Positions 9,043-18,249 are shown, counted from the stretch's first letter. The stretch is 64,000 nt of DNA from Streptomyces antimycoticus (GCF_005405925.1 NZ_BJHV01000001.1:1798001-1862000); one strand, 5' to 3'. Numbers and translations: made by a program. Notes: generated by a model from the letters alone, not told the origin.

Positions 9043-9858
9043 TCAGCGGCCGTCACCGGTCGTGGGCAGGCCCATGGTGTACGTGATGCCACCGAGGAGG
9101 TGCTGCCGGAAGGCGGGTTCGGCGTAGGACTCCTTGGTGTGGCCGAGACCGGTGTAGAAGGCCCGGCCGCCCTTGTACTTCTGGTACCAGCTGATGGGGT
9201 GGTCCCCGTTCATGGTGCCGCCGGTGTACGAGGACTCGTCCAGCGCGGCGAGCACGTGCACGGTGGCCGTATCGCGGGGATTGGTGCGGTAGTTGTACCA
9301 CTCGTCGGTGCGCACCCAGGTGTCCCCGAGATGGCCCGTCGCCGGGTGGGCGTGGTCCTCGACCTTTATCGTGGCCTGCTGGATCGCCGGGTGGGACTGG
9401 AACCACGCACCGCACAGCCCGCCGTAGAACGGCCAGTCGTACTCGGTGTCGGCGGCGGCGTGCACCCCCGCGTAGCCGCCGCCCGCCGCGATGTAGCCCT
9501 CGAAGGCAGTCTGCCCGCCGGTGTCGAGGACGTCGCCGGTGGTGGACAGGAAGACCACCGCGGCGTAGCGGGCGAGGTTGCCGGGGGTGAAGGCGGCGGC
9601 GTCCTCGGTGGCGTCGACGGCGAAGCCGCTCTGCGCGCCGAGGTCCTTGATGGTGGCGATGCCGTCGGGGATGGAGTCGTGGCGGAAGCCCGCCGTCTTG
9701 GAGAACACCAGCACCCGGCCCGCCCTCGGCCGCCTGCGGGCGGACGTGGCCCGGGCGGGCGCGGACGCCGCGCCGGTGAGCAGCAGGGCACCGGCCGCGG
9801 CCTTGACCACGGTGCGGCGCTGGGTCGGAGCGGGCAGATCGGGACGATTCCTGTGCAC
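9043..9858 (-). CDS. Exported ThuA-like domain protein
   Basis: About 271 residues. A signal peptide with twin arginines (TQRRTVVKAAAGALLLTG, about residues 11-35) precedes a ThuA/GATase-like domain: RVLVFSKTAGFRHDSIPDG, AVVFLSTTGDVLD, GGYAGVHAAADTEYDWPFY, HPISWYQKYKGGRAFYTGLGH. The family is linked to trehalose and other sugar use, but its enzymology is unsettled. In many Streptomyces this domain is the N-terminal part of a large ThuA/sugar-dehydrogenase/PKD protein. Here those two parts are separate genes 6 kb apart that share an identical leader element. GTG 9858 has GGAGG 6 nt upstream. A longer in-frame start at 10026 is unlikely because it would bury the signal peptide. Confidence 0.85.
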   Translation of the reverse strand: MHRNRPDLPAPTQRRTVVKAAAGALLLTGAASAPARATSARRRPRAGRVLVFSKTAGFRHDSIPDGIATIKDLGAQSGFAVDATEDAAAFTPGNLARYAAVVFLSTTGDVLDTGGQTAFEGYIAAGGGYAGVHAAADTEYDWPFYGGLCGAWFQSHPAIQQATIKVEDHAHPATGHLGDTWVRTDEWYNYRTNPRDTATVHVLAALDESSYTGGTMNGDHPISWYQKYKGGRAFYTGLGHTKESYAEPAFRQHLLGGITYTMGLPTTGDGR

Positions 9859-9900
9859 GGGGAACCTCCGGGGAGAAGTGTGATTCTCAAAGGGGGTTGG

Positions 9901-9923
9901 GCACAGGCGCGCGCCGTCGCGCC
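9901..9923 (-). repeat. 23-bp leader element, copy 1 (upstream of ThuA-like gene)
   Basis: A 23-nt sequence identical to 18227-18249, including the inverted repeat GGCGCG-N6-CGCGCC. On the transcribed strand it ends 42 nt before the GTG start, against 43 nt in copy 2. It could fold as a short hairpin in the 5' leader or be a protein-binding site. In both copies one frame reads RRDGARLC, so a leader-peptide origin is possible, though no start with a ribosome site is clear in copy 2. Confidence 0.6.
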
Positions 9924-10005
9924 TAGGGCGCCGCACGGACACGAGCCTCGGTGAGGGGAGGGGCTGCCTCCGTGGGCGTAAGGGGACCGTACCGAGTCGG
10001 CCCCA

Positions 10006-10015
10006 CTTTGCAAAG
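10006..10015 (-). promoter_or_regulatory. CTTTGCAAAG palindrome in the ThuA-like gene upstream region
   Basis: The 189-bp gap 9859-10047 after the ROK-fusion gene contains the perfect palindrome CTTTGCAAAG with an A/T-rich TTTTTGTCAAC just upstream on the minus strand (about 10018-10028). It is a plausible operator/promoter zone for the ThuA-GH95 pair, possibly recognised by the neighbouring ROK regulator. No -35/-10 pair is convincing. Confidence 0.35.
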
Positions 10016-10047
10016 CCCGTTGACAAAAAGCTCTGGCCGCCATCCGG

Positions 10048-12291
10048 TCACCGCCTCGTGGGCGCGGGGCGGCCCGCCAGCCGGGGTGTGAACGTGGCGT
10101 GGAAGATGGTCGACGCGGCGCCGACGGCGGCGGCCTCCCGGCTGAGCACGGACCGTTCCACATCGACCCGGCGCAGCCGTCTGGCGGTCGGGAAATCGTT
10201 GACGATACGGGAGATCTCGGCCGTGTAGAGGTCGGCGACCCCATCGGTGAAGAACGGCCCGCCGAGCACGACCAGGTCGATGTCCAGCAGGTCCACCAGG
10301 GACAGGGCGCCCCTGCCGATCGCCCCGGCCACCTGGCGCACGGCCTTCTCGGCCACCGGGTCGCCGGCCCCGGCCGCCGCGCTCACCACCCGGTGGGCCT
10401 CGCGCGGGTCGTGCGCGGCGCGCGGGCCGAGGACCATGCCCAGCCGGGCGGCCGTCTCGGGGATGGACACCGGCGGATTGCATTCGGGCAGGATCTCCGG
10501 TCGGCCGTCCGCGTCGACCCGTTCCAGGGCCACGGCGCACAGCTGGCCGAACTCCCCCGCGTTGGCACTGACTCCGCGGTGGATGTCGCCGCCCAGGAAC
10601 AGCCCGGCGCCGACGCCGGTGCCCAGGTACAGATACACGAAGTCGCGGGCGCGCCGGTTGCGCCCGATCCACCGCTCCCCGATGGCCGCGGCCGAGGAGT
10701 CCTTCTCCATGACGATGGGGCAGCGGAAGCGGTCCTTGAGCATGTAGAGCAGTGGCACATCCCGCCACACCGACAGCAGCGGCGGGTCGAGGACGGTGCC
10801 GGAGGCCACGTCGACGGGTCCTGGGGTGGCCACGCCGATGCCGAGGAATCCCCCGGGCCGCACCGCGCCACCGGCGGCGGACAGGACCCCGCGGCCCAGC
10901 CGGGCGATGTGGTCGACGAGCTGGTCCGGGCTGGCGGTCTGCGCGACGGGTTCCGTACGGCTGCGCACGATGGCGCCGTCCAGGTCGACCACGACCGCCG
11001 TCAGCACCTCGGGGTCGACATGGATGCCCAGGGCGTGCCCGGCGTCACCGCGCAGCCGCACCGGGGTGCGCGGCTTGCCGGAGGTGGCCTGCCGCCGGTC
11101 GTCCTCGACCAGGATGCCGCGGTGCAGCAGCGAACGGGAGATCCGGGAGACCGACTGCTGGGTGAGGCCGGTGCGGTGCGAGATCTCGCCGCGGGTGATG
11201 GTCCCGGCCAGCCGCACCGCCTCGATGACCACGCACTCGTTGAACGAGCCGAGGTCGATCTGGTTCGCGCCGCCCCAGGACTCCCGGCGCTGCTCGCCAC
11301 CGGCCCGGGAGGCGCCGGCGAAGTGGGTGGCGATGGGTTCCCGGAGCCAGCGCACGGGCTGCCGCTCGCGGGCGATGCCGGGCCGGTCCGCGTAGTGCGT
11401 GAGGGCGGCGGCCAGGTCGAGGTAGACGCGGTGCGAGGACTCCGGGTGCCGGGTGCAGTCCAGGCCGACCATGGCCCGCAGGAAGGTGCGCCAGGTGGTA
11501 CGCACCGGAAGGGCGTGGTGGACCACCCCGCCCCGAGCACACCGCTGGGACGACGGCCCGCCCTCCCCGGTGTCCCACAGGGTGATGGCGTGCAGCGACG
11601 CGCCCGGGTGGCGGCGCCGGGCCTCGGCCAGGTATCCGGCCAGCCGGTCCTGGCCACGCCGCTCCCCCGGCGCCGGGGACGGTGGGACCGTCAGCGCGGC
11701 CTCCACCGCCGCGTCGACGGCGGCGATGACCTCGGCACCGGGAGAGGCGCCCGGCGAGGCGCCGTGGTGGCGCTCGGGGGCGGCCGGGCGGGTGCCGACG
11801 AGCAGCAGCGCCCGGTGGGTGTCCAGATACAGGCCGAGCACCCACACCTCGGCCTGCGGGAGCGGAGGGCGGGTGGGCACGGCGGGGACGGTGGCGTTGC
11901 CGGGCGTGACCCGCCATCGCCGGCGGATCGCGGCGACGGCCGCGTGGCTGTAACCGAGTTCGCGGGCGACCGCGCGGGAGGCGCCGCCGCCGTCGGGTGC
12001 CAGGACCGTACGGGTGATGACCTCGGCCTCGTCGATGATGCTGGGCCGCCCGGGCCGTGGGCGTTCCCGCAGGCCCGCCACGCCGGAGGCGTCGAAGCGC
12101 TGCCGCCAGTTGCCCACCGTCTGCCGGGAGACCTCGAGCCGCCGGGCGATCTCGGCGTTGCGCAGCCCCTGGGCGGCGAGCAGGACGACGGCGGCGCGGA
12201 CGGCGCGCGAACCGCCTTCCGCCACCCAGTACTGCAGCAGCCTGCGGTCCTCCTCGGGCAGTCCCGAGGCGTCCCGGTACGGCGGGTTCAC
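10048..12291 (-). CDS. ROK-family regulator with an N-terminal IS630-transposase-like module
   Basis: About 747 residues. Residues about 25-80 are an IS630-type HTH (RAAVVLLAAQGLRNAEIARR, VSRQTVGNWRQRF, GLRERPRPGRPS). Residues about 85-128 form a second HTH (ASRAVARELGYSHAAVAAI). Residues about 147-335 resemble an IS630 DDE domain: VWVLGLYLDTHRALLLVG aligns with the VVGLYLDPP...LCVDE transposase segment, but the catalytic Asp-Glu is replaced. From about 340 a normal ROK repressor follows: winged helix (TRGEISHRTGLTQQSVSRIS), then the sugar-kinase fold with YLGTGVGAGLFLGG. The ROK zinc motif CxCGxxGCxE is absent, and the usual GEIGH reads GEFGQ. GTG 12291 overlaps the mannosidase TGA as GTGA, which fixes the start and argues for one continuous protein. 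Likely role: sugar-responsive control of this glycan locus. Confidence 0.8.
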   Translation of the reverse strand: MNPPYRDASGLPEEDRRLLQYWVAEGGSRAVRAAVVLLAAQGLRNAEIARRLEVSRQTVGNWRQRFDASGVAGLRERPRPGRPSIIDEAEVITRTVLAPDGGGASRAVARELGYSHAAVAAIRRRWRVTPGNATVPAVPTRPPLPQAEVWVLGLYLDTHRALLLVGTRPAAPERHHGASPGASPGAEVIAAVDAAVEAALTVPPSPAPGERRGQDRLAGYLAEARRRHPGASLHAITLWDTGEGGPSSQRCARGGVVHHALPVRTTWRTFLRAMVGLDCTRHPESSHRVYLDLAAALTHYADRPGIARERQPVRWLREPIATHFAGASRAGGEQRRESWGGANQIDLGSFNECVVIEAVRLAGTITRGEISHRTGLTQQSVSRISRSLLHRGILVEDDRRQATSGKPRTPVRLRGDAGHALGIHVDPEVLTAVVVDLDGAIVRSRTEPVAQTASPDQLVDHIARLGRGVLSAAGGAVRPGGFLGIGVATPGPVDVASGTVLDPPLLSVWRDVPLLYMLKDRFRCPIVMEKDSSAAAIGERWIGRNRRARDFVYLYLGTGVGAGLFLGGDIHRGVSANAGEFGQLCAVALERVDADGRPEILPECNPPVSIPETAARLGMVLGPRAAHDPREAHRVVSAAAGAGDPVAEKAVRQVAGAIGRGALSLVDLLDIDLVVLGGPFFTDGVADLYTAEISRIVNDFPTARRLRRVDVERSVLSREAAAVGAASTIFHATFTPRLAGRPAPTRR

Positions 12292-15200
12292 GACGCCCCG
12301 CGCGCCAGCCGGAGGGTCAGGATCTGGAACGGGCGCAAGGTCAGGTCCAACACACCCTGGGTGGAGGCCAGTTCGGCCGTGGGATTCTCCAACAGGTCGG
12401 TGACCTGGACGCGTTCGACGGCGAATCCGGCGGCCAGGGTAGTGCGCGCCCGGCCGCCTCGCGACTCGTAGAGCCGGACCACGACATCGCCGGAGCGGTC
12501 GTCGGCCAGCTTGACCGCCTCCACCACGACGCCCGGATCGCCCACCGCGACCAGCGGAGGCCCGGCGAGCCGGGGGGTGGCGGGGCGCAGCGGGAGGCTG
12601 AACGCGTATCCCCCGGCCACGGCGTCGCCGATGTCGGCGCCGGGGTACAGCGCGTAGCGGAAGCGGTGCCGGCCCCGGTCGGCATGGGGGTCGGGGCTGT
12701 GGGAGCCGCGCAGCAGGGTGAGCCGGAGGGTCGTGGTCGTTCCGCCGTCCTCGCGGGTGAGGCGGCTGACGTCGTGCCCGTAGGTGGAGTCGGTGAGCAG
12801 TGCCGCGCCCCAGCCGTGTTCGCCGATGTGGATCCAGCGGTGTGCCCACGCCTCGAAGCGGGCGGCGTCCCAGCTGGTGTTCTCGTGGGTGGGCCGCTCG
12901 ACATGGCCGAACTGGATCTCGGACGCGACGCGTTCGGCGTGCACGTCCAGGGGCCAGCCGGCCTTGAGGACGGTGTCCTCCTCCCGCCAGTCGATGTCCG
13001 TGTCGACCTCCAGGATCCGGCTGCCCGCGGCCAGGCTGAGGCGCTGTACGACGACGGACCGGCCGGTGGTGCGCTCCACGCGCACACAGGCCAGCAGCGG
13101 GCCCTCGTCGTCGAGCCGGACGGCGGTCGCGGTGTCCAGGTCGCGGTGGACGTTGCGGTACTGGGCGTCCAGGTTCCAGGCGCTCCAGCGCACCGGATCG
13201 TCGGGGTGGAGCTGCAGCAGGTTTCCGGCGCCACCGGGCGCGATGGCCTCCCTGCCGCGGTCGTGGTCGTACGCCGAGCGGACCAGCCCGTCGCGGTCGA
13301 TATGGACCGTCAGCGCGCCGTTGTCCAGGACGTATCCGCCCGTGTCGGCGGGACGGGCGGTGACCGGCGCCCGGTCGGCGATGCCGGCGCCGAGGACGGC
13401 GGCGCCGAGCGCGGGGGCCTGGGCGAGCACGGCGTACCGGCCGTCGGAGAGTTTCTGCACCGGGCCGCCGGCGGCGGGCGGCGTATCGAGGCGGACCACC
13501 TCGCGCCGCGCGTGAGGGGCGGCGTTGAGGACGGCGAGTGGTTCCGTGGCGTCCGGGGTGCCCGCCGCGCGGGCCACGATCCGCTCCAGGCCGCGGTGGA
13601 TGGCGCGGTACGTCTGCTCGGCCTGCTGGTGGACCCAGGAGATGGCGGTGCCGGGGAGGATGTCGTGGAACTGGTGGAGCAGCACCTGCTTCCACAGCGC
13701 GTCGAGCGTCTCGTACGGATAGGGCTCGCCGGTGCGGACGGCGGCGGTCGCCGCCCACAGCTCGGCCTCGCGCAGCAGCGCCTCGCTGCGCCGGTTGCCG
13801 CGCTTGGTGCGGGCCTGGCTGGTGTAGGTGCCGCGGTGGGTCTCCAGATACAGCTCGCCGCGCCACACGGGCGCGTCGGGGTACTCCTCGCGGGCCTCGC
13901 GGAAGAAGTCCGACGGCGACTGGACGCTGACCCGTGGCGAGCCTTCGAGGTCGGCCAGGCGCCGGGCCTTCTCCAGCATCTCGCGGGTGGGCCCGCCCCC
14001 GCCGTCGCCGAAGCCGAAGGGGGCCAGGGAGCGGGTGCCCGCGCCCTTCTCGGCGTACGTGGCGACGGCGTGGGCCAGCTCGGCGCCGGACAGCGTGGCG
14101 TTGTAGGTGTCCACGGGCGGGAAGTGGGTGAAGATCCGGGTGCCGTCGATCCCCTCCCACCAGAAGGTGTGGTGGGGCAGCTTGTTGGTCTCGTTCCAGG
14201 ACAGCTTCTGGGTGAGGAACCAGCGGGCGCCCGCGAGCGCGGCCAGCTGCGGGTAGGCGGCGGTATAGCCGAAGGAGTCGGGCAGCCAGACGCCGTCGGT
14301 CTCCACACCGAGCTCCTGGGAGAAGAACCGGCGGCCGTGGACGAGCTGACGCGCCAGGGCCTCGCCGCCGGGCAGATTGCCGTCGGCCTCGACCCACATG
14401 CCGCCGACCGGCGCCCAGTTGCCGTCGGCCACCGCCTTCTTGATCCGCTCGAAGACGTACGGCTGGTGGTCGCGCATCCAGGCGTAACTCTGGGCGGAGG
14501 AGCAGGCGAAGACCAGCTCCGGGTACTCCTGGGCCAGCGAGGCCATGGTGGAGAACGTCCGGGCGCATTTGCGCACGGTCTCGCGCAGCGGCCACAGCCA
14601 GGCGGAGTCGATATGGGCGTGTCCCACGGCGGCGATGGTGTGCGCGGAGTCGTGGGCGCGCCGGTCCAGGACCGGGCGCAGGATCGCGCGGGCCGCCGCG
14701 GCGCCCGCGGCGACGCGGCGCGGGGGCACGCTGTCCACGGCCCGCTGGAGCGCGCGCAGGATCTCGTGGCGGCGCGGCAGTCCGAGGGGCAGCTCCCGCA
14801 TCAGCTCGTCCAGCACCTCCATGTCGTGGAGGAGCTGCCAGACGTCCTCCTCGCGGATCACGAGGTCGGCACGGCGCAGGCGGTACAGGTCCGCCTCGCC
14901 CGCGGTGAGCCGGTGGCCGTAGTGGGTGCCGATGCCCGCGCTGCCGACGATGGGCGGATTGGCGGCGGCCTCGACGAGCAGGCACACCCGCTCGCCGCCG
15001 ACGGCGCGGAGGGTCAGCGGCACCGAGCGGTTGTAGGGGTGCAGGCCCTGCAGCGGGGTGCCATCGGCGTCGTGGACCAGGCCCTCGGCCTGGCCTCCGG
15101 GGCCGCGGGAGAGATCGAAGCCGAGGTCGAAGAGGGCCTCCACCCGGCGGCCCGCCCAGCGTTCGGGGACCGTGGCGGTGGCGCGGAACCAGGTGGTCGA

Positions 15201-15398
15201 CCACGGGCCGCCCCAGCTGTCACCGGTGAGGAACGGCCGGTACTCGGCGCGCAGCGCGTCGGCCACCGGCACCGGCTCCCCCGGGATGTGCCAGGCGGCG
15301 ACCTCCAGCGGGACGCGGTCGCCGTACAGCGCCGGGCGCAGGCGCTCGGCGATGAACTTCGCGATGCGCTCTTCCACGGCGTGGCGGTCGTCGTGCAT
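12288..15398 (-). CDS. GH38 alpha-mannosidase
   Basis: 1036 residues, normal for bacterial cytoplasmic GH38. The catalytic domain shows GHAHIDSAWLWP (zinc ligands His and Asp, about residue 255), GGMWVEADGNLPGGE, and WLPDSFGYTAAYPQ, whose Asp (about 370) is the nucleophile. A middle helical domain and the C-terminal beta-sandwich (GNLLQLHPDDPVRWSAWN) follow. There is no signal peptide, so it acts in the cytoplasm on imported alpha-mannosides from N-glycans or mannan. ATG 15398 follows an AGGAGGAAGG ribosome site; the frame extends to 15488 without a better start. It is translationally coupled to the ROK-fusion regulator. Confidence 0.92.
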   Translation of the reverse strand: MHDDRHAVEERIAKFIAERLRPALYGDRVPLEVAAWHIPGEPVPVADALRAEYRPFLTGDSWGGPWSTTWFRATATVPERWAGRRVEALFDLGFDLSRGPGGQAEGLVHDADGTPLQGLHPYNRSVPLTLRAVGGERVCLLVEAAANPPIVGSAGIGTHYGHRLTAGEADLYRLRRADLVIREEDVWQLLHDMEVLDELMRELPLGLPRRHEILRALQRAVDSVPPRRVAAGAAAARAILRPVLDRRAHDSAHTIAAVGHAHIDSAWLWPLRETVRKCARTFSTMASLAQEYPELVFACSSAQSYAWMRDHQPYVFERIKKAVADGNWAPVGGMWVEADGNLPGGEALARQLVHGRRFFSQELGVETDGVWLPDSFGYTAAYPQLAALAGARWFLTQKLSWNETNKLPHHTFWWEGIDGTRIFTHFPPVDTYNATLSGAELAHAVATYAEKGAGTRSLAPFGFGDGGGGPTREMLEKARRLADLEGSPRVSVQSPSDFFREAREEYPDAPVWRGELYLETHRGTYTSQARTKRGNRRSEALLREAELWAATAAVRTGEPYPYETLDALWKQVLLHQFHDILPGTAISWVHQQAEQTYRAIHRGLERIVARAAGTPDATEPLAVLNAAPHARREVVRLDTPPAAGGPVQKLSDGRYAVLAQAPALGAAVLGAGIADRAPVTARPADTGGYVLDNGALTVHIDRDGLVRSAYDHDRGREAIAPGGAGNLLQLHPDDPVRWSAWNLDAQYRNVHRDLDTATAVRLDDEGPLLACVRVERTTGRSVVVQRLSLAAGSRILEVDTDIDWREEDTVLKAGWPLDVHAERVASEIQFGHVERPTHENTSWDAARFEAWAHRWIHIGEHGWGAALLTDSTYGHDVSRLTREDGGTTTTLRLTLLRGSHSPDPHADRGRHRFRYALYPGADIGDAVAGGYAFSLPLRPATPRLAGPPLVAVGDPGVVVEAVKLADDRSGDVVVRLYESRGGRARTTLAAGFAVERVQVTDLLENPTAELASTQGVLDLTLRPFQILTLRLARGAS

Positions 15399-15445
15399 GG
15401 TCGGCCCTTCCTCCTGCCTGCCTCCGGGAAAGTGCGCGTGCCGTT

Positions 15446-15475
15446 TATGTAAAACCATGTGTGTTATCACGTCAA
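15446..15475 (-). promoter_or_regulatory. Promoter of the mannosidase operon
   Basis: Minus strand TTGACG (15475-15470), 18-nt spacer, TACATA (15451-15446), 47 nt before the ATG. The spacer holds TGATAACACACATGG, a likely site for a sugar-responsive repressor such as the downstream ROK protein. The rest of 15476-15630 shows no gene. Confidence 0.5.
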
Positions 15476-15630
15476 CGCTTCGGCCCAATTACCGCCCCGT
15501 TGCCGTGAACAGCGCCTATGACCTGCGGATTTACTCAGCAAAGGACGCGGTCCGATGCCCTGTCAGGAGGAAAATAAGCGGCCTTCCATCGACTGTGTCA
15601 GATAAGAGAATTGACACCGGGCACAGAAAT

Positions 15631-15666
15631 GCGGCGGGGAGGAGTCGGCGTTCTCCTCCCCGCCGC
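15631..15666 (-). terminator. Hairpin terminator after the sugar-dehydrogenase gene
   Basis: A perfect 14-bp stem (GCGGCGGGGAGGAG and its complement) with an 8-nt loop lies 58 nt beyond the stop of the 15724-18183 gene, separating it from the mannosidase operon. There is no U-tract, as is usual in Streptomyces. Confidence 0.7.
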
Positions 15667-15723
15667 GTGGGCCGTCCGGCGATTCCCCTCGGGTTGTCCG
15701 GCGCGGCCCGGCTCGGTCCCGGC

Positions 15724-18183
15724 TCAGCCGGTGGTGAAGGTGAAGTCGTCCAGATCGAAGAGGTTGCCCTGGCCGGTGACGCCCTTGAAGACGAAGTAGA
15801 GCGTCGTCGTCCCCGAGGGGGCGCCGCCGAGCGTGGCGCTCACGTCCTGGAAGTTCTCCCAGCCGCCGGTGGCCGGCACGGTCGCGGTCCCCAGCAGTGT
15901 CCCGGTGGGACTGCCCGCGCGGACCTCGATGGTGCCGCCGGGTCCGCCGGAGGAGATGCGGGCCGTCAGCTTGGTGGCGTTGTTCAGGAGGTACGGCTTG
16001 AAGGAGATCCAGTCCCCGTTGTCGGTGAAGCCGACCGTCTTGCCGCCGTGCGCCGTGGAGTGGCTCGCCTGCTCGATGCCCTGGAACGCGGTGTAGTGCT
16101 CGGCCTGGCGGTGCTTCGGCTGAGCGACGTGCTGGGTGTGGGTGGTCAGCGCGGGCTGGCCGCTCGCGCCCTTGTCGGTGTATTCGGCGTCGAAGACCCC
16201 GAAGATATTGGCGTTCTCGTCGTGTTCTCCGTCCGCCAGCGTCTGCAGGGTGCCCTCACAGCCGGTGGCCGAGGTGATGGGGTGGGCGTGGCTGTCGTGC
16301 CCGAGCAGATGGGTGATCTTCACCTTGGCGCAGTCGATGGTGCCGTCCTCCGGGTCGCTGACCTTGATCCGGAAGGGCACCTTGTCGCCGAAGGTGAACA
16401 GCTGGCCGTCGCCGGGCAGTTCCAGGGTGACCGTCGGCGCGGTGTTGCCGACGGTGATGTGGACGCTCGCCGTGCCGGTCAGGCCGCCGGGGTCCCGGGC
16501 GGTCAGGGTGGCGGTGTAGGTGCCGTTGGCGGTGTAGGTGTGCGCCGGGTTGGCCTCGGTGGACTTCCCGCCGTCGCCGAAGTCCCAGCTGTAGCTGATG
16601 GCGTCGCCGTCGGGATCGCTGCTGCCGGACGAGGAGAACCTCACCTGGAGCGGGGCCTTGCCCGAGGTCTTGTCGGCCGCCGCCTGGGCGACCGGCGCCC
16701 GGCCTCCGACGACGTTCTCGATGCGGTACAGCGCCGAGTTGGCGTCACCCGCGCCCCATCCGGTGCCGTAGTCCAGGACGTACAGCGCGCCGTCCGGGCC
16801 GAAGGCCATGTCCATCACCTGGGTGCCGGTCCAGGGGAAGGCGTTGATGGAGCTGACGGTGCCGTCCGCGCCCTGGTCGATCCGCTTGATCCACTTGCGG
16901 CCGAACTCCCCCGCGAAGAAGTCGCCGTCGTACTCCTGCGGGAACTTCACCGGCGAGTTGAGGTTGGCGTTGTAGTGGTAGACCGGTCCGGCCATCGGGG
17001 ATTCCGAGCCGTTGCCGAACTCGGGCGCCGACCCGCCGTCGTAGGGAATCCAGGCGGCCTGGGCCGGGGGCAGATCGGTGAGGCCGGTGTTGTTCGGCGA
17101 GGTGTTCTTCGGCGCGGCGCAGTTGAAGGCGGAGCCGGAGGTGCCGGTGGCGAAGTCGTAGTCGATGTACGGCTGGTTCTTGCCGACGCAGTAGGGCCAG
17201 CCGAAGTTGCCGGCCTTGGTGACCCGGGCGAACTCCACCATGCCCTGCGGACCGCGGGTGGAGCTGGCGTTGCCCGCGTCGGGGCCGTAGTCGCCCACGT
17301 AGACCACGCCGGTGGCCGCATCGACGCTCATCCGGAACGGGTTGCGGAATCCCATCGCGTAGATCTCGGGGCGGGTCTTGGCGGTACCGGGGGCGAAGAG
17401 GTTGCCCGCCGGGATGTCGTACGAACCGTCGGCCTTGACCTTGATGCGCAGGATCTTGCCGCGCAGGTCGTTGGTGTTGCCCGCGCTGCGCTGGGCGTCG
17501 AAGGCCGGATTGCGGCTTGCCCGCTCGTCGATGGGGGTGTAGCCGTCGGAGGCGAAGGGGTTGGAGTCGTCGCCGGTCGACAGATACAGATTGCCCTGTG
17601 CGTCGAAGTCGATGTCGCCGCCGACGTGGCAGCACATGCCGCGGGAGGTCTTCACCTCCAGCACGGTCTTCTCGCTGGCCCGGTCCAGGGTGCCGTCGGT
17701 CTTGAGCGCGAACCGGGAGAGCCGGTTGACGCCGTCGAACTTGGTGAAGTCCGCGGCCGTGCCGTTCTCCGGGGCGTCACCGCCCGGGGTGTTCAGCGGC
17801 GGCGCGTAGTAGAGGTAGATGAAGCGGTTGGTACTGAAGCCCGGGTCGACCCCGACGCCCTGCAGCCCCTCCTCGTCGTGGCTGTACACCGGCAGGGTGC
17901 CGGCGACCTTGGTGGTGCCTGCCGCGTCGGTGAGCCGCAGGGTGCCGTCGCGCGAGGTGTGCAGCACCGAGCGGTCGGGCAACACGGCCAGCGACATCGG
18001 CTCACCCGTCTCGGCCACCCCCTTGGCGAGGGTGACCTGCTGGAACACGGGGGCGGCGGCCGTCCGGTCGGGGTCGGGCTTGGCGTCCGCCGCCGGGGCC
18101 GTGAGCGTCAGGGTGGCGCCGGTGAGCAGTGTTCCGGTGAACAGCGCGAGGGATCTGCGCAGTCCGAGCCGTTTCCTGTGCAC
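15724..18183 (-). CDS. Secreted PQQ-type glucose/sorbosone dehydrogenase with PKD and CBM domains
   Basis: 819 residues. A Sec signal peptide (RRSLALFTGTLLTGATL, residues 9-34) comes first, then a six-bladed GSDH propeller at about 45-450 (HDEEGLQGVGVDPGF, GGDIDFDAQGNLYLSTGDD, RGKILRIKVKADG, AMGFRNPFRMSVD). A PKD domain at about 495-575 ends YSWDFGDGGKSTEANPAHTY, and a C-terminal carbohydrate-binding beta-sandwich of CBM6/35 type lies at about 690-819 (FTDNGDWISFKPY, NLFDLDDFTF). The enzyme would oxidise sugars at the cell surface while bound to polysaccharide. GTG 18183 begins GTGCACAGGAA, as does the ThuA-like gene, and both carry the same 23-nt leader element. Confidence 0.88.
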   Translation of the reverse strand: MHRKRLGLRRSLALFTGTLLTGATLTLTAPAADAKPDPDRTAAAPVFQQVTLAKGVAETGEPMSLAVLPDRSVLHTSRDGTLRLTDAAGTTKVAGTLPVYSHDEEGLQGVGVDPGFSTNRFIYLYYAPPLNTPGGDAPENGTAADFTKFDGVNRLSRFALKTDGTLDRASEKTVLEVKTSRGMCCHVGGDIDFDAQGNLYLSTGDDSNPFASDGYTPIDERASRNPAFDAQRSAGNTNDLRGKILRIKVKADGSYDIPAGNLFAPGTAKTRPEIYAMGFRNPFRMSVDAATGVVYVGDYGPDAGNASSTRGPQGMVEFARVTKAGNFGWPYCVGKNQPYIDYDFATGTSGSAFNCAAPKNTSPNNTGLTDLPPAQAAWIPYDGGSAPEFGNGSESPMAGPVYHYNANLNSPVKFPQEYDGDFFAGEFGRKWIKRIDQGADGTVSSINAFPWTGTQVMDMAFGPDGALYVLDYGTGWGAGDANSALYRIENVVGGRAPVAQAAADKTSGKAPLQVRFSSSGSSDPDGDAISYSWDFGDGGKSTEANPAHTYTANGTYTATLTARDPGGLTGTASVHITVGNTAPTVTLELPGDGQLFTFGDKVPFRIKVSDPEDGTIDCAKVKITHLLGHDSHAHPITSATGCEGTLQTLADGEHDENANIFGVFDAEYTDKGASGQPALTTHTQHVAQPKHRQAEHYTAFQGIEQASHSTAHGGKTVGFTDNGDWISFKPYLLNNATKLTARISSGGPGGTIEVRAGSPTGTLLGTATVPATGGWENFQDVSATLGGAPSGTTTLYFVFKGVTGQGNLFDLDDFTFTTG

Positions 18184-18226
18184 GAAGGTCCTCCGTATGC
18201 AGTGGGGATACTCGCGGAAGTGCTGA

Positions 18227-18249
18227 GCACAGGCGCGCGCCGTCGCGCC
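18227..18249 (-). repeat. 23-bp leader element, copy 2 (upstream of sugar dehydrogenase)
   Basis: Identical to 9901-9923 and located 43 nt before GTG 18183. The sequence between element and start is not conserved apart from the GGAGG region and the first codons, so the element itself has been kept or recently copied. Its location in two leaders suggests post-transcriptional or transcriptional co-control. Confidence 0.6.

Noticed and set aside
10048..15204. A 1718-codon open frame on the minus strand
   Set aside because: Its first 971 codons are Arg/Pro/Ala-rich shadow sequence antiparallel in frame to the real GH38 gene. Only the part from GTG 12291 is a credible protein.
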